From positions 1 through 50,825 of the IMG/VR virus record IMGVR_UViG_3300036780_000409: 50,825 nt of DNA. One strand, 5' to 3'. This DNA is from a virus. The notes beneath the pieces were generated by a model, which did no database searches, was not told the DNA's origin, and saw only the letters and a list, made by a program, of their open reading frames with translations. Within the stretch, counting starts at the first letter, position 1. Every line of letters starts with the position of its first letter. Positions 39,793 through 48,853 of this stretch are shown here, piece after piece. The position numbers were made by a program, and so were the translations under genes.

Positions 39793-40109
39793 TGCAGCAA
39801 ATAGTCCTCCAGCCGGTTCCTTCGCAGCAATTGCAGGTGGTGCTTGACGGCCAGCAATGTCAGATCGCCGTGTACGTGAAGATGCAGTGCATGTTTTTCG
39901 ACATCACCGTCAACGGCGTGCCGCTGGCTTACGCGGTGCAGGCGAAGAATCTCGTCAACCTCGTGCCGACGTCTTATCTGGGATTCGCGGGCTGGCTTGT
40001 GTTTTTTGATACCCAGGGCAGCGACGACCCGGAATATTCCGGCCTGGGAACCCGGTGGGTGCTTTTGTACGTAGACGCGGAGGACGTGGCCGATGGCCTC
40101 GCAGCCTAA
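39792..40109 (+). CDS. baseplate plug protein (Pam3 gp18-like)
   Basis: A 105-residue protein. The sequence PSQQLQVVLDGQQCQIAVYV, FDITVNGVPLAYAVQAKNLV and SYLGFAGWLVFFDTQGSDDP...GLGTRW matches the plug family known from cyanophage Pam3 and many other myophages. It sits at the tail tip before the hub. Its end overlaps the hub gene by 17 bases. Confidence 0.75.
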   Translation: MQQIVLQPVPSQQLQVVLDGQQCQIAVYVKMQCMFFDITVNGVPLAYAVQAKNLVNLVPTSYLGFAGWLVFFDTQGSDDPEYSGLGTRWVLLYVDAEDVADGLAA

Positions 40110-41067
40110 ATCCTTCGCCAATCCCAAAAAACTGAAGTTCGTTTTCACGCTCGCGATCGGCTTGCCCAATCGCTTTCTGGCCGGAGGCAGCCAGCAATTT
40201 CTGACGCTCACGATTCAAGGCCTTCGCGCTTCGGTGCATGTGGACAACGGCGGCGGAAACATGATGCCGCAATTGCAGGCTCAGATTTACGGGATGACCG
40301 CGAGCGATATGAACGCGGTAACCACGATCAATTGGGCCACGCAAGGGATCGCCGCACTCGCGAACGTCCTTCCCAACATCGTCGCGGTTTACGCCGTCGA
40401 GGGCCCCGGCCAGGAAGTTCTAGTTTTTTCCGGGAACATCGTCAACGCCTGGGGCATTTACACCGGCATGCCGGATGTTTTTCTGACGGTCGAAGCGAGG
40501 GGATTTTATTTCGCGCAGCTCACTCCCTCGCAACGCACCACGATCAAAACGAATACCGACATCGCGACGGTGATGGAGCAGCTCGCCAACAATCTCGGGA
40601 TGATTTTCGAGAATAACGGAGTCACCGGAACGGTGCGCGCGGGGCAGACGCTCAGCGGAAGCTGGCTCGATCAGGCTAATCAAATGGCGGATGCCTACCG
40701 CGATCGATTCACCCTGTACAGAGACACTTCGACGGCTTCATTGAGCACCATCGGCACTCTGGCGATAACGCCTCCGAACGTTGCTCGTCCCGGTGGAACG
40801 CCGGTGGTAAATCCCCGAAGCGGACTGATCGGCTATCCCGCTTTCAACGGGTACGGTGGGATTTTGTTCGACACGTACTTCAATCCGGCGATCAAGTTTG
40901 GCGGGCAGGTCGAGATTCAATCGGCGATTCCGAAGGCGAGCGGGAAGGCCTACGTCAGTTCTTTGTCGCACGATCTGGAAAGTCAAACACCGGGCGGCCG
41001 GTGGCGATCCACCGTCACCGCCTATAGCACCCAAGGCGCGGCGGCGCTGGCCGCGGCGGGAGGCTAG
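40093..41067 (+). CDS. baseplate hub protein (Mu gp44/gpD-like)
   Basis: A 324-residue hub protein. Marks are FLTLTIQGLRASVHVDNGGG, MTASDMNAVTTINWATQGIA, VFSGNIVNAWGIYTGMPDVF, TNTDIATVMEQLANNLGMIF and, near the end, YVSSLSHDLESQTPGGRWRS, all common to gp44/gpD-type hubs of Mu-like phages. It forms the trimer that connects the tube to the spike. Order (plug, hub, spike, wedge) supports the call. Confidence 0.8.
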   Translation: MASQPKSFANPKKLKFVFTLAIGLPNRFLAGGSQQFLTLTIQGLRASVHVDNGGGNMMPQLQAQIYGMTASDMNAVTTINWATQGIAALANVLPNIVAVYAVEGPGQEVLVFSGNIVNAWGIYTGMPDVFLTVEARGFYFAQLTPSQRTTIKTNTDIATVMEQLANNLGMIFENNGVTGTVRAGQTLSGSWLDQANQMADAYRDRFTLYRDTSTASLSTIGTLAITPPNVARPGGTPVVNPRSGLIGYPAFNGYGGILFDTYFNPAIKFGGQVEIQSAIPKASGKAYVSSLSHDLESQTPGGRWRSTVTAYSTQGAAALAAAGG

Positions 41068-41070
41068 AGA

Positions 41071-41718
41071 ATGTCTTCGACCTCAACGCCGGGAGTTCTG
41101 CAGCCACAAAACGTGTGGGGCGAATACAACAATCTCATTTTTGCGATACGCCAGTTGATGGCTAAGATGCAGACCGCAACGCTCGTCCAGGTTGTCTCCT
41201 GCACCAACGATGGCGGGGTTTCCGCCGTCGGTTCCGTCGACGTGCTGATTCTGGTCAATCAAATCAACGGGAACGGGCAGGGAATCAGCGAAGGCCAGCT
41301 CGTCAATCTGCCGTACATGCGCATGCAGGGCGGCGCGAACGCCGTCATTCTCGACCCGCAGCCGGGCGACATCGGGATAGCGGTCTTTTGCAGCCGCGAT
41401 ATTTCCACCGTCGTGGCCACGAAGGCGCAAGCAAATCCGGCCACGTTCCGCATGTACGATTTTTCGGATGGACTCTACCTTGGCGGCGTTCTGAATGGAG
41501 CGCCGACTTCCTTCGTGCAGTTCGTCTCCGGAGGAATCAATGTCACCTCTCCCAATCAAATTACGCTCCAAGCGCCGACCGTGACCGTGGAAGGGAATTT
41601 GGTGGTGACGGGCACCACGCAAGGCAGCGATGACGGAACGTTCGAGGGAATTAGCGTGAAGACGCACATTCACAGCGGCGTTACAACCGGCGGCGGGAAC
41701 ACGGGGATTCCGGTATGA
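41071..41718 (+). CDS. baseplate spike protein with HxH tip
   Basis: A 215-residue spike. The N-terminal OB-like domain has TATLVQVVSCTNDGGVSAVG, VNLPYMRMQGGANAVILDPQ and PGDIGIAVFCSRDISTV. A C-terminal beta-helix-like part ends in KTHIHSGVTTGGGNTGIPV; the H-I-H motif binds iron at the tip of many phage spikes. It pierces the outer membrane during contraction. Its start is three bases after the hub gene. Confidence 0.82.
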   Translation: MSSTSTPGVLQPQNVWGEYNNLIFAIRQLMAKMQTATLVQVVSCTNDGGVSAVGSVDVLILVNQINGNGQGISEGQLVNLPYMRMQGGANAVILDPQPGDIGIAVFCSRDISTVVATKAQANPATFRMYDFSDGLYLGGVLNGAPTSFVQFVSGGINVTSPNQITLQAPTVTVEGNLVVTGTTQGSDDGTFEGISVKTHIHSGVTTGGGNTGIPV

Positions 41719-42074
41719 GCGCCCTTTCGACGCTGCTTCTCGACGCGACCGCATGGGATCTCGTCCTTGATTCCAGTGGGAATATCGCGCTGGCGGAACC
41801 TCCCTACGCCACGGCACAAGACGTGGCATCGGCGATCAAGCTTTTCCTGGCCGAGCTTTGGTTCAACACGACGCAAGGTGTCCCGTATTGGAGTGAGGTT
41901 CTGGGGCGTGCGCCGTCGCTTTCGCAACTGGCGCAATCGATGAATCAGGCCGCACTTTCGGTTCCTGGGGTTGTGGCGGCGAATACGATCATTACCGGAT
42001 TCGTGGATCGCCAGGTGACCGGGCAAGTGCAGTTCACGACGGCGGATGGAACCGAAACCACGGTGACTTTTTAA
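41715..42074 (+). CDS. baseplate wedge protein (gp25/gpW-like)
   Basis: A 119-residue protein with the pattern typical of Mu gp46/gp25-like wedges: LLLDATAWDLVLDSSGNIAL, TAQDVASAIKLFLAELWFNT, TQGVPYWSEVLG and a late IITGFVDRQVTGQVQFTTAD. It attaches sheath to the baseplate. ATGA and TAATGA overlaps join it to its neighbours. Confidence 0.78.
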   Translation: MSALSTLLLDATAWDLVLDSSGNIALAEPPYATAQDVASAIKLFLAELWFNTTQGVPYWSEVLGRAPSLSQLAQSMNQAALSVPGVVAANTIITGFVDRQVTGQVQFTTADGTETTVTF

Positions 42075-43294
42075 TGAGCAGCGTACCGCCAATTCAGTTT
42101 ACGACCGAAGGCGTGATCCTTCCGACCGACGCGGCCATTCTTACCGGCGTCCAGACCGATATCGACACCGCTTTCGGTGGCGGCGTGAATCCGTCGCTCT
42201 CTACTCCGCAAGGGCAACTCGCCACGAGCGAAGCGGCCATCGTCGCGGAAAAGAATTCGGAAATCGCCTACGTCGCGAACCAAGTCGATCCGCAATATGC
42301 GAGCGGGCGCTTTCAGGACGCGATTGGCCGCATTTATTTCATGACGCGGCAGCCCGCGCAACCCACGGTCGTCATCTGCACGCTGGGAGGAATCTCCGGA
42401 ACTGTGATTGCGGCCGGCGCCCTGGCGCTCGACACTTCGGGAAACACCTACCAATTGCTCGATGCGGTCACCATCGGCGGCGGCGGAACGGTTTCGGGAG
42501 AATTCGCAAACCTGGTTACCGGGCCGATCCCTTGCCCTACCGGAACCCTTACGCAGATTTATCAAGCGATTTCAGGCTGGGATACGATCACCAATCCGGG
42601 CGACGGAACCTTGGGAAATTTAGTGGAGAGTTCTCAAGCGTTCGAGCATCGGCGGCAGGCCTCGGTCGCAGCGAACAGCCACGGAACCACGGACGCCATT
42701 TTAGCGGCCGTCTTTGCGGTTCCCGGCGTCCTCAATTGCTACGTGATCGACAATCCCTCGGGAAACACGGTGAACTATGGATCGACAAATTATCCGCTGG
42801 CCCCGCACTCGATCTACGTCGCGGTCGTTGGCGGCGAAGCGGCCGCCATCGCCCAAGCGATCTGGCAATTCAAAGACGCCGGATGTTCCTATCAAAGCGC
42901 AGCCGGGGAAGGCAGCGTCGAAACCGTCACCATCTTCGACACGAACTATCCCAGTCCGCAACCGGCCTACCCGGTAAGCTTCATCATTCCTGGAACCGTG
43001 GCCATTTATTTCGCGGTCACGCTCACGTCCCTGCCGAGCGGCCTCGCGGCTTTAATTCAGGCCGCGATCATCGCGCAATTCAACGGCGAGAACGATAACA
43101 CTCCAGCGGGAATCGCCTCGCTCATCACCGCAAGCAGTTATTACGCCGCAGTCCTCACGGCCCTTGCGGGCAGCGGGGCCACACTCGTCAGCATTTTCGT
43201 GGGCATCGCGCCTTCTCCCAGCGGATTCGATACGCAAATAGGCATCGATCAGGAGCCTACGCTGAGCGCCGGAAATATTTCGGTGAGCACATGA
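42074..43294 (+). CDS. baseplate J-like protein (Mu gp47-like)
   Basis: A 406-residue wedge protein of the gpJ/gp47 family. It begins VPPIQFTTEGVILPTDAAIL, and has DTAFGGGVNPSLSTPQGQLA, YASGRFQDAIGRIYFMTRQP (the strongly conserved G-x-x-Q-D-x-x-x-x-I), VESSQAFEHRRQASVAANSH and VPGVLNCYVIDNPSGNTVNY, all typical of the family. It is a structural part of the baseplate arms. Confidence 0.85.
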   Translation: MSSVPPIQFTTEGVILPTDAAILTGVQTDIDTAFGGGVNPSLSTPQGQLATSEAAIVAEKNSEIAYVANQVDPQYASGRFQDAIGRIYFMTRQPAQPTVVICTLGGISGTVIAAGALALDTSGNTYQLLDAVTIGGGGTVSGEFANLVTGPIPCPTGTLTQIYQAISGWDTITNPGDGTLGNLVESSQAFEHRRQASVAANSHGTTDAILAAVFAVPGVLNCYVIDNPSGNTVNYGSTNYPLAPHSIYVAVVGGEAAAIAQAIWQFKDAGCSYQSAAGEGSVETVTIFDTNYPSPQPAYPVSFIIPGTVAIYFAVTLTSLPSGLAALIQAAIIAQFNGENDNTPAGIASLITASSYYAAVLTALAGSGATLVSIFVGIAPSPSGFDTQIGIDQEPTLSAGNISVST

Positions 43295-44154
43295 CGCCGC
43301 TCGTCCTTCAGGATTCAACCGGACTGCTTTGGACGATATCGGTCAATGCCTGGGGCCAAATCGTCGCCACGGGCGGAGCGACTGGCATTGCCGTAGGTGT
43401 TTACATCAACGATTCCAGCGGCGCCTCGTACCTGCTTTCGTTCAACCCCACGGTGCGGAACATCCAGACTTCGCGCGTGTCTGTCGCCAGAAATTTCCCA
43501 ACATCCATTGCCATCGATGACTCATGGCTTATCGGGGTCGACACGTCCGGCCTGGTAGTGATTTCGCCATCCTCGCAGCTCGCACTGTGGCAGCAAACCG
43601 TGATTTCGCAGTACGCCAACAGTCCCACGCTGCTCGCGCTGATCGAGGATTTCAATTCGGCGGTCGATCCGAGCGGCGACATCGACAATTTTTATTCGTG
43701 GATTTGGAATATCGACACCGCGCAAGGATTCGGCTTGGATATCTGGGGCCGGATCGTGGGCGTGGGCCGCGCGATTCAGACGAGTCCGCCTACAATTTTG
43801 ACCGACTCTCAATTTCGCTCGCTGATTCTGCTGAAGGCGTTGAGCAATATTTCGATTGCGACCTCTCCGGCCATCAACTCGCTCTTGCGGAATTGGATGG
43901 CCGGGCGCGGCAAGGCTTACGTGAACGACCTCGGCGAGATGGAAATTCGCTACTCGTTCGAATTCGACCTGGAGCCGTTCGAAATTCTCATCATCACCGA
44001 GAGCGGTATTTTCCTGAGGCCTGCCGGAGTAGGCGGCTGGGCCGTAGCGACGACCTATCCGGTTTTCGGATTCAAAGAAATGGGAACGACTTGGGCAGCG
44101 CCATTCGATCAGGAGCCATTTATGCCAGCGGGAAATCCTTATGCTGTTAGCTAA
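43291..44154 (+). CDS. baseplate/tail protein (DUF2612-like)
   Basis: A 287-residue protein with a later half typical of DUF2612: NSPTLLALIEDFNSAVDPSG, FYSWIWNIDTAQGFGLDIWG, RIVGVGRAI and TDSQFRSLILLKALSNISIA, PAINSLLRNWMAGRGKAYVN. The first 100 residues form an extra beta domain. It follows gpJ, where the P2 gpI-type tail fiber adaptor belongs. The start overlaps gpJ by 4 bases. Confidence 0.78.
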   Translation: MTPLVLQDSTGLLWTISVNAWGQIVATGGATGIAVGVYINDSSGASYLLSFNPTVRNIQTSRVSVARNFPTSIAIDDSWLIGVDTSGLVVISPSSQLALWQQTVISQYANSPTLLALIEDFNSAVDPSGDIDNFYSWIWNIDTAQGFGLDIWGRIVGVGRAIQTSPPTILTDSQFRSLILLKALSNISIATSPAINSLLRNWMAGRGKAYVNDLGEMEIRYSFEFDLEPFEILIITESGIFLRPAGVGGWAVATTYPVFGFKEMGTTWAAPFDQEPFMPAGNPYAVS

Positions 44155-45043
44155 CGCGCCAGCCCAACTCGTTCTTCCGTGGGGCAACGGAGATTCTTCG
44201 AAGACGAACCCGATTCCGGTTCCCTCGCAAATCAGCATCACGCCGGGAGCGGCGAGCTGGACCGATGGATTCCCGCCGCTCTGTGCAACCGCAGTTACAT
44301 CTGGCGGCGTCCCGCCGACGAAGGCCGACATGAACGGTGGTCTGTTCCAGATGTCCGCCGTAGACGTTTGGATTTGCGCGGGCGGCGGATTCCCCTATTC
44401 GAGCGCATTCAGCACGGCCATTGGCGGATACCCGAAGGGCGCGCGCGTCCTGATGGCGAGCGGCCTGAGCTACTGGCGATCGATTGTCGACAACAATACA
44501 ACCGATCCCGATACGGGCGGAGCGGGATGGGTTGGCGAGCCGGGAACGGAGAGCGTAAACACAACTGCGGTCACGGTGAACGGCGGAAGCCTTGCGCTGC
44601 AAAACCTGATGTCCTATGCGATTCCCGCCGGAAGTTTGAATGTTGCCAGAAAAGTAAAGCGGATCACTATGTCTGGAAACGGGAACATCGCAGGGGCGGT
44701 CAACTTCAATTTAGGTTTTGCTCTTCCAGGCGGTGGCGGAACGGGACTCCCATGGAACGTCGCAAATTCTTCAGGCTCCATAGATTTATCGTGGCGAATA
44801 GTGGTGGAAATTACGACGCTAACGACAGGGGCAAGTGGATCAGTGCTCGTTTCGTCTGCGTTGCAAGTCGGGCAGGGCGCTCCGAACCTATCGGTAGCCA
44901 ACGGTGAGGCTTATGTTTTCATAGGGACCGGCATCGATTTAACCAGTTCCGTAACTCTGCAGGTCCAAGCCGAATTCGCCTCCGGTGCCGGCAGCGGCGA
45001 CACCGTAATTCAAGAGGGCATGATCGTGGAGGCTCTAAATTGA
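44141..45043 (+). CDS. tail fiber protein
   Basis: A 300-residue protein. The N-terminal phrase IPVPSQISITPGAASWTDGF, then GGVPPTKADMNGGLFQM, is a typical anchor of tail fibers to the baseplate. The middle and C-terminus are G/S/T-rich beta domains (SYAIPAGSLNVARKVKRITM; VTLQVQAEFASGAGSGDTVI), which could bind a host surface. It overlaps the preceding gene by 14 bases. It probably supplies receptor binding together with the spike that follows. Confidence 0.7.
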   Translation: MLLANAPAQLVLPWGNGDSSKTNPIPVPSQISITPGAASWTDGFPPLCATAVTSGGVPPTKADMNGGLFQMSAVDVWICAGGGFPYSSAFSTAIGGYPKGARVLMASGLSYWRSIVDNNTTDPDTGGAGWVGEPGTESVNTTAVTVNGGSLALQNLMSYAIPAGSLNVARKVKRITMSGNGNIAGAVNFNLGFALPGGGGTGLPWNVANSSGSIDLSWRIVVEITTLTTGASGSVLVSSALQVGQGAPNLSVANGEAYVFIGTGIDLTSSVTLQVQAEFASGAGSGDTVIQEGMIVEALN

Positions 45044-47553
45044 AACAGCTAACCATCTGGGATCGCCGTCTTCTCGCCATTCTCTATCTGGTATTTCTCG
45101 CAGCCGTCGTCCAATGGGCGCTCGGGCCGCACGACGCGATGGCCGCGCAAACGCACACGTTCCCCGCGACGGATACGAACAATACCTTCACGGGCACCAA
45201 TACGTTCGGTCCAATTGTTATCAACGGTCCTTGCACCGGGGCGGTCGGCTGCGGAGGGCAAATCGTCACCACGATTCCCATTGCCGGTTCTTACGCAAGC
45301 AAAGGCACGACCGTCTCGGTAACGAACGGCGCGAATGCGAATGACTGCACGGCGGGCGGAGGGACCACGCCGGTATTCTGCCAGTACAGCGGCTCGGCGT
45401 GGGCGGCGGTGGCGAGTTCGGTTGCAGGGAATCCAGGCGGGTCGGATACCAACATTCAGTGTAATAAATCGGGAGTTTTCAGTGGCAATTGCTTGCTTTC
45501 GGTAAACAGCAGTACGTCTCCGACGCAGTTAAATATTCTCGGAGACGTAGCTTTCGCCGGGCCCCGGCCTTACATCGATGTGACCGCACCGCCGTATAAT
45601 TGCGATCCAAACAGCGGCGCCGATTGCACTGCGGGAATCCAATTAGCGATCAACGATGCGTGCGCCTATTCAGGTAACGCGGCCCCGGCGATTTATTTTC
45701 CATTTGGCTTTGACGCCTACAAGGTAAGCCAGCCGCAAGCACCGGATAACAGCCCTATTTTTGACTTGCCTGCAAACTGTGCCGGTTTGCACCCTATCGG
45801 CGAAGGCTTCAGCAAGCAAGCCCCGCAGTTTTCGCGCTCGCCACAGGCCGTTATTCAAGTTGGTCATTGTGGCACTCCCGGTACGGGGCCAGTGTTCAAG
45901 GTGGATACCAACGCCAACGCGATTACTTTCGAGAATCTAGCGATTGAGGGTTGCAATCAAGGCGTAGAAGTTACGGGCGCGTCTGGCACAACTTTCAAGA
46001 ATACCTGCGTGTCCAACTTCGGCTCCGGCGGCACCGGCCTCGCCGCGAATACGGCTCTCTATCTCCTCGATTCGGTTCAGTTCCTGGATTTCTACGGCGG
46101 CTGCATCACGGCTGGCGGGCCTACGGCCGTGCTGATGCAGGACGATAGTTCCGGGACCCCCATCGCCAATATAAACTTTTACGGCACGCGCATGGCCGGG
46201 GACGGCATGGAGTACCTGACCACTGCGTTAGGGCATCCGACCGGCGGCGGCGGGGACATCACGCTCGATCACATCGTAGACGAAGATTGCAACGCGCCGC
46301 TGTTTTCGGTGGTGGATTCCAGCGGCAGCCAGAATATGGGAGGTTTTGGCAACCTGATACTGACAAATCCGGTGATGGCGGATTGCGGCGCAACCTATCC
46401 CATCTTGCAGTTGAACATGCCGGGGGACTATTTGTTTGGCGTGGATATTTCCTTGCCGCAAGGCAGTAATAGCGCCGCTCAGGCAATTCAGGCTTTGTCT
46501 GTTGGCTCTATAGGATTCATCCATATTTCGGGATGTGGTGGTTTTTGTACCACGGCGGCGGTGGATGGCAGCGGCAACCCACTCGCGGGTGTCGTAGAGG
46601 ACAATCAATTTGGACACGACTACCAGGTGAGCGCTTACGCGGGCCGCCTGCGCACCGACACGATTGGATTTGTGGGTGATCCGCTGCGCATTTTTCCATC
46701 GGGCGTGAATCCATCCTTCGCCACGCTGGGCCTCGATTTGACCGAGGGCTTGCTTTTCAACCAGGCGCAAGGCTTGGGGTATTCCGGTGGAGTGGCACAA
46801 TTCGCGCCGAACAGCGTAGGGATTGAATTTCCCACGGTGCTGCCTCCTGCGAGCGTAGCGGCTGCACCAACCACCGGCGGAACGCTGCCTAACGGCACCT
46901 ACTACGTCGCCGTCTACGGTGAAATCGGCGGTAGCGGTTGCAGCGGGGGAACTACAGAATCGGCCCCGTCGTCTCCGGTTGTGCCAATCACTCTTTCCGG
47001 CTCGAACGACGCAATCAGTGTGACCTGGAGTTTGCCCACGCCAAACATGTCCTCTGATTTTTGCGCAGTGGCTTCGTCCGGGCCGATACCGGGTGCCGAT
47101 GGAAACATGCCCACGGTACACGTATCCAGCAGTTCCACCAATGCCACGATTATCACGAACAACGCGCTGAATCCTAATCCGATCCCCGTCGCACCGATGA
47201 CCGAGTATCACCGCTACACCTACAACGCGTTCGGCGTTAACACCACTTCTCCCGTCCCCGGAACGCTCACGGACAATGGTGGTTTCGTCGCCCAGAAAAA
47301 TACTTACTCTTCCGCGCACACGCTGCTGGTTTCCGAGCACACCGTTTTCGTGACCGGCACAACCACGATCACGGTTTTGCATGCGCTGCCGACGTCGGGC
47401 CTCGCGAGCGAATGGCTCGTAATCAACTCGGGGACGAACACCGTCACGCTCGCTTGCGACAGCGGAAATATCAACGGCGGAGCGACGGTGACGCTAGCCG
47501 CGAACGCGAGCGGCATTGTAACCGCAGATGGCACCAATTGCTGGGAGCACTAA
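45040..47553 (+). CDS. tail spike with pectate-lyase-like beta helix and N-terminal hydrophobic leader
   Basis: An 837-residue protein. The first 36 residues look like a signal sequence or anchor (MKQLTIWDRRLLAILYLVFLA..., DAMAAQTHTF). About 175-600 has repeating short strands with G, N and V turns, as in right-handed beta helices of tail spikes (FENLAIEGCNQGVEVTGASG, LDSVQFLDFYGGCITAGGPT). About 615-710 is a fibronectin-III-like module (APSSPVVPITLSGSNDAISV), and the C-terminus has a trimer-like end. It likely binds or cuts surface sugars. A leader in a spike is unusual. Confidence 0.7.
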   Translation: MKQLTIWDRRLLAILYLVFLAAVVQWALGPHDAMAAQTHTFPATDTNNTFTGTNTFGPIVINGPCTGAVGCGGQIVTTIPIAGSYASKGTTVSVTNGANANDCTAGGGTTPVFCQYSGSAWAAVASSVAGNPGGSDTNIQCNKSGVFSGNCLLSVNSSTSPTQLNILGDVAFAGPRPYIDVTAPPYNCDPNSGADCTAGIQLAINDACAYSGNAAPAIYFPFGFDAYKVSQPQAPDNSPIFDLPANCAGLHPIGEGFSKQAPQFSRSPQAVIQVGHCGTPGTGPVFKVDTNANAITFENLAIEGCNQGVEVTGASGTTFKNTCVSNFGSGGTGLAANTALYLLDSVQFLDFYGGCITAGGPTAVLMQDDSSGTPIANINFYGTRMAGDGMEYLTTALGHPTGGGGDITLDHIVDEDCNAPLFSVVDSSGSQNMGGFGNLILTNPVMADCGATYPILQLNMPGDYLFGVDISLPQGSNSAAQAIQALSVGSIGFIHISGCGGFCTTAAVDGSGNPLAGVVEDNQFGHDYQVSAYAGRLRTDTIGFVGDPLRIFPSGVNPSFATLGLDLTEGLLFNQAQGLGYSGGVAQFAPNSVGIEFPTVLPPASVAAAPTTGGTLPNGTYYVAVYGEIGGSGCSGGTTESAPSSPVVPITLSGSNDAISVTWSLPTPNMSSDFCAVASSGPIPGADGNMPTVHVSSSSTNATIITNNALNPNPIPVAPMTEYHRYTYNAFGVNTTSPVPGTLTDNGGFVAQKNTYSSAHTLLVSEHTVFVTGTTTITVLHALPTSGLASEWLVINSGTNTVTLACDSGNINGGATVTLAANASGIVTADGTNCWEH

Positions 47554-47555
47554 AG

Positions 47556-48035
47556 ATGAAACGCCTTTTTCTGGTTCTGACTCTCGCGGTACTTTCAGCC
47601 CCGCCAATCTCGGCCGACAATCTCGCGCGCAAGTTCGTCCACTCCGTTTCTCATCACAAAGAGACTTTCGTCCGCAGCGGCATTCTCACCGCCTACATTT
47701 CCGTCGATGTTTGGTCGACCAATCGCTGCCAAAGAATCAGCGCGTACTGCATCGAGACGAATCCCGTTCTCGGGCAGCATCCCTCGCCGCAAGCGACCTG
47801 GGGATACGCGCTCGGAATCGATGGCGTTCTCATCGCGCTCGATGCCGTTGCCGCGCATTACGCGCCATCGCGCTTGGGCAGGCAAATTCCGTGGGCCTGG
47901 ACCATTCCCATCGCGGCGTACGAGACGGTGAACGTGCGCTCGAATATCGAAGTGACCGGACGGCTGGAGAACCTGAATCAGATTTTGAATCGGCCGACGC
48001 ACAGGCCGGGGAATCTGGAATGGCGAAACCGCTAG
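47556..48035 (+). CDS. membrane/secreted protein with signal peptide
   Basis: A 159-residue protein from the ATG at 47556, three bases past the spike stop. Residues 1-20 form a signal sequence (MKRLFLVLTLAVLSAPPISA). The middle has CQRISAYCIETNPVLGQHPS with two cysteines, and YALGIDGVLIALDAVAAHYA is a membrane span. The final part is basic. I know no family; it may be a lysis or membrane protein. Confidence 0.55.
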   Translation: MKRLFLVLTLAVLSAPPISADNLARKFVHSVSHHKETFVRSGILTAYISVDVWSTNRCQRISAYCIETNPVLGQHPSPQATWGYALGIDGVLIALDAVAAHYAPSRLGRQIPWAWTIPIAAYETVNVRSNIEVTGRLENLNQILNRPTHRPGNLEWRNR

Positions 48036-48202
48036 GCCTATGCGAGCGATGCGGTGAGCAAACGATCCATCCGCACCCAGCGCGATTCGCGGACAAGACC
48101 GAGAAGCTTTGCTGCAACTGTTACGACGCGGCGGTACTGGAGATCCTGTTGCACTTTCACAACGTCGCCGCTTGGATCGAGGGACGGAGGGCTGAACCAT
48201 GA
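48020..48202 (+). CDS. 60-residue zinc-ribbon protein
   Basis: From the ATG at 48020, overlapping the previous gene by 16 bases. It reads MAKPLGLCERCGEQTIHPHP, then LCCNCYDAAVLE: two CxxC pairs with a histidine-rich stretch between. This is a common type of small zinc-ribbon phage protein. It overlaps the next gene (ATGA). Function unknown. Confidence 0.55.
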   Translation: MAKPLGLCERCGEQTIHPHPARFADKTEKLCCNCYDAAVLEILLHFHNVAAWIEGRRAEP

Positions 48203-48525
48203 AAGAATCTTGGCTATCGCATAACACCGACAAGATGCTGCTTTTCTTGCTCGTGATCCTTGGCGCCGTTCTCGTTCTGGTAATCAATTACCACGGCGGC
48301 GACGAGAAATTGCTCGAGTGGGCCGAGACATCCTGTAGCACGGTCCTCGGCGCACTCATCCTGATCCTGACCGGACGCATCGCGCGCTCAGATGGGCAGA
48401 CAGCGAACGGATTGCCACCCGGGATGGGCTCGCTCGCTCCGCCATACCCAACGTCATTGCCGGTCGCACCGGCGCCCGCAGCAACGCCCGCAACGCCCAA
48501 GGAGGGCCTTCCCAATGGCAAGTGA
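48199..48525 (+). CDS. two-span membrane protein (holin candidate)
   Basis: A 108-residue protein with two hydrophobic segments: about 13-29 (MLLFLLVILGAVLVLVI) and about 43-60 (SCSTVLGALILILTGRIA), then a proline/alanine-rich tail. Size, two spans and position among late genes suit a class II holin. The endolysin is far away (18038), so pairing is not proved. It starts in the previous stop (ATGA). Confidence 0.5.
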   Translation: MKESWLSHNTDKMLLFLLVILGAVLVLVINYHGGDEKLLEWAETSCSTVLGALILILTGRIARSDGQTANGLPPGMGSLAPPYPTSLPVAPAPAATPATPKEGLPNGK

Positions 48526-48853
48526 CGCGCCGCTCACGCCACAAGAGCAAACCAAGGACGCCGGCCAGGTCGCGCGCGAAGGCTACATTCACCGCGTACT
48601 GGTGGGCTTCGATCAATTCATGGGTTCGGTGATCGGCCTCCAAAACGATCAAACGATCTCTTCGGCCACGGAAATCGCCGCGCACAAGAAGGTCTGGTAC
48701 TCCGCGGCAGCCAAAGCCTTGAACGATGGCCTTGACGTCATCCAGAAATCGCACGGCCAACAGGCCCAAGTGGGCGACATCGTGCGCGCGGAGGAAGTCA
48801 TTAAGACCGATACTGCCGCGCTCCAAAAGGAAACGGGAACCGTGAAGCCATGA
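48515..48853 (+). CDS. hypothetical helical protein
   Basis: A 112-residue protein from the ATG at 48515 with an AAGGAGGG ribosome site upstream, overlapping the previous gene by 11 bases. It is mostly helical and charged (EGYIHRVLVGFDQFMGSVIG, HKKVWYSAAAKALNDGLDVI). I recall similar short proteins in phage late regions but no known function. The stop overlaps the next ATG. Confidence 0.55.
   Translation: MASDAPLTPQEQTKDAGQVAREGYIHRVLVGFDQFMGSVIGLQNDQTISSATEIAAHKKVWYSAAAKALNDGLDVIQKSHGQQAQVGDIVRAEEVIKTDTAALQKETGTVKP

Noticed and set aside
46228-47382. Long minus-strand ORF (384 codons)
   Set aside because: Antisense of the tail spike; no ribosome site and no recognisable protein features.
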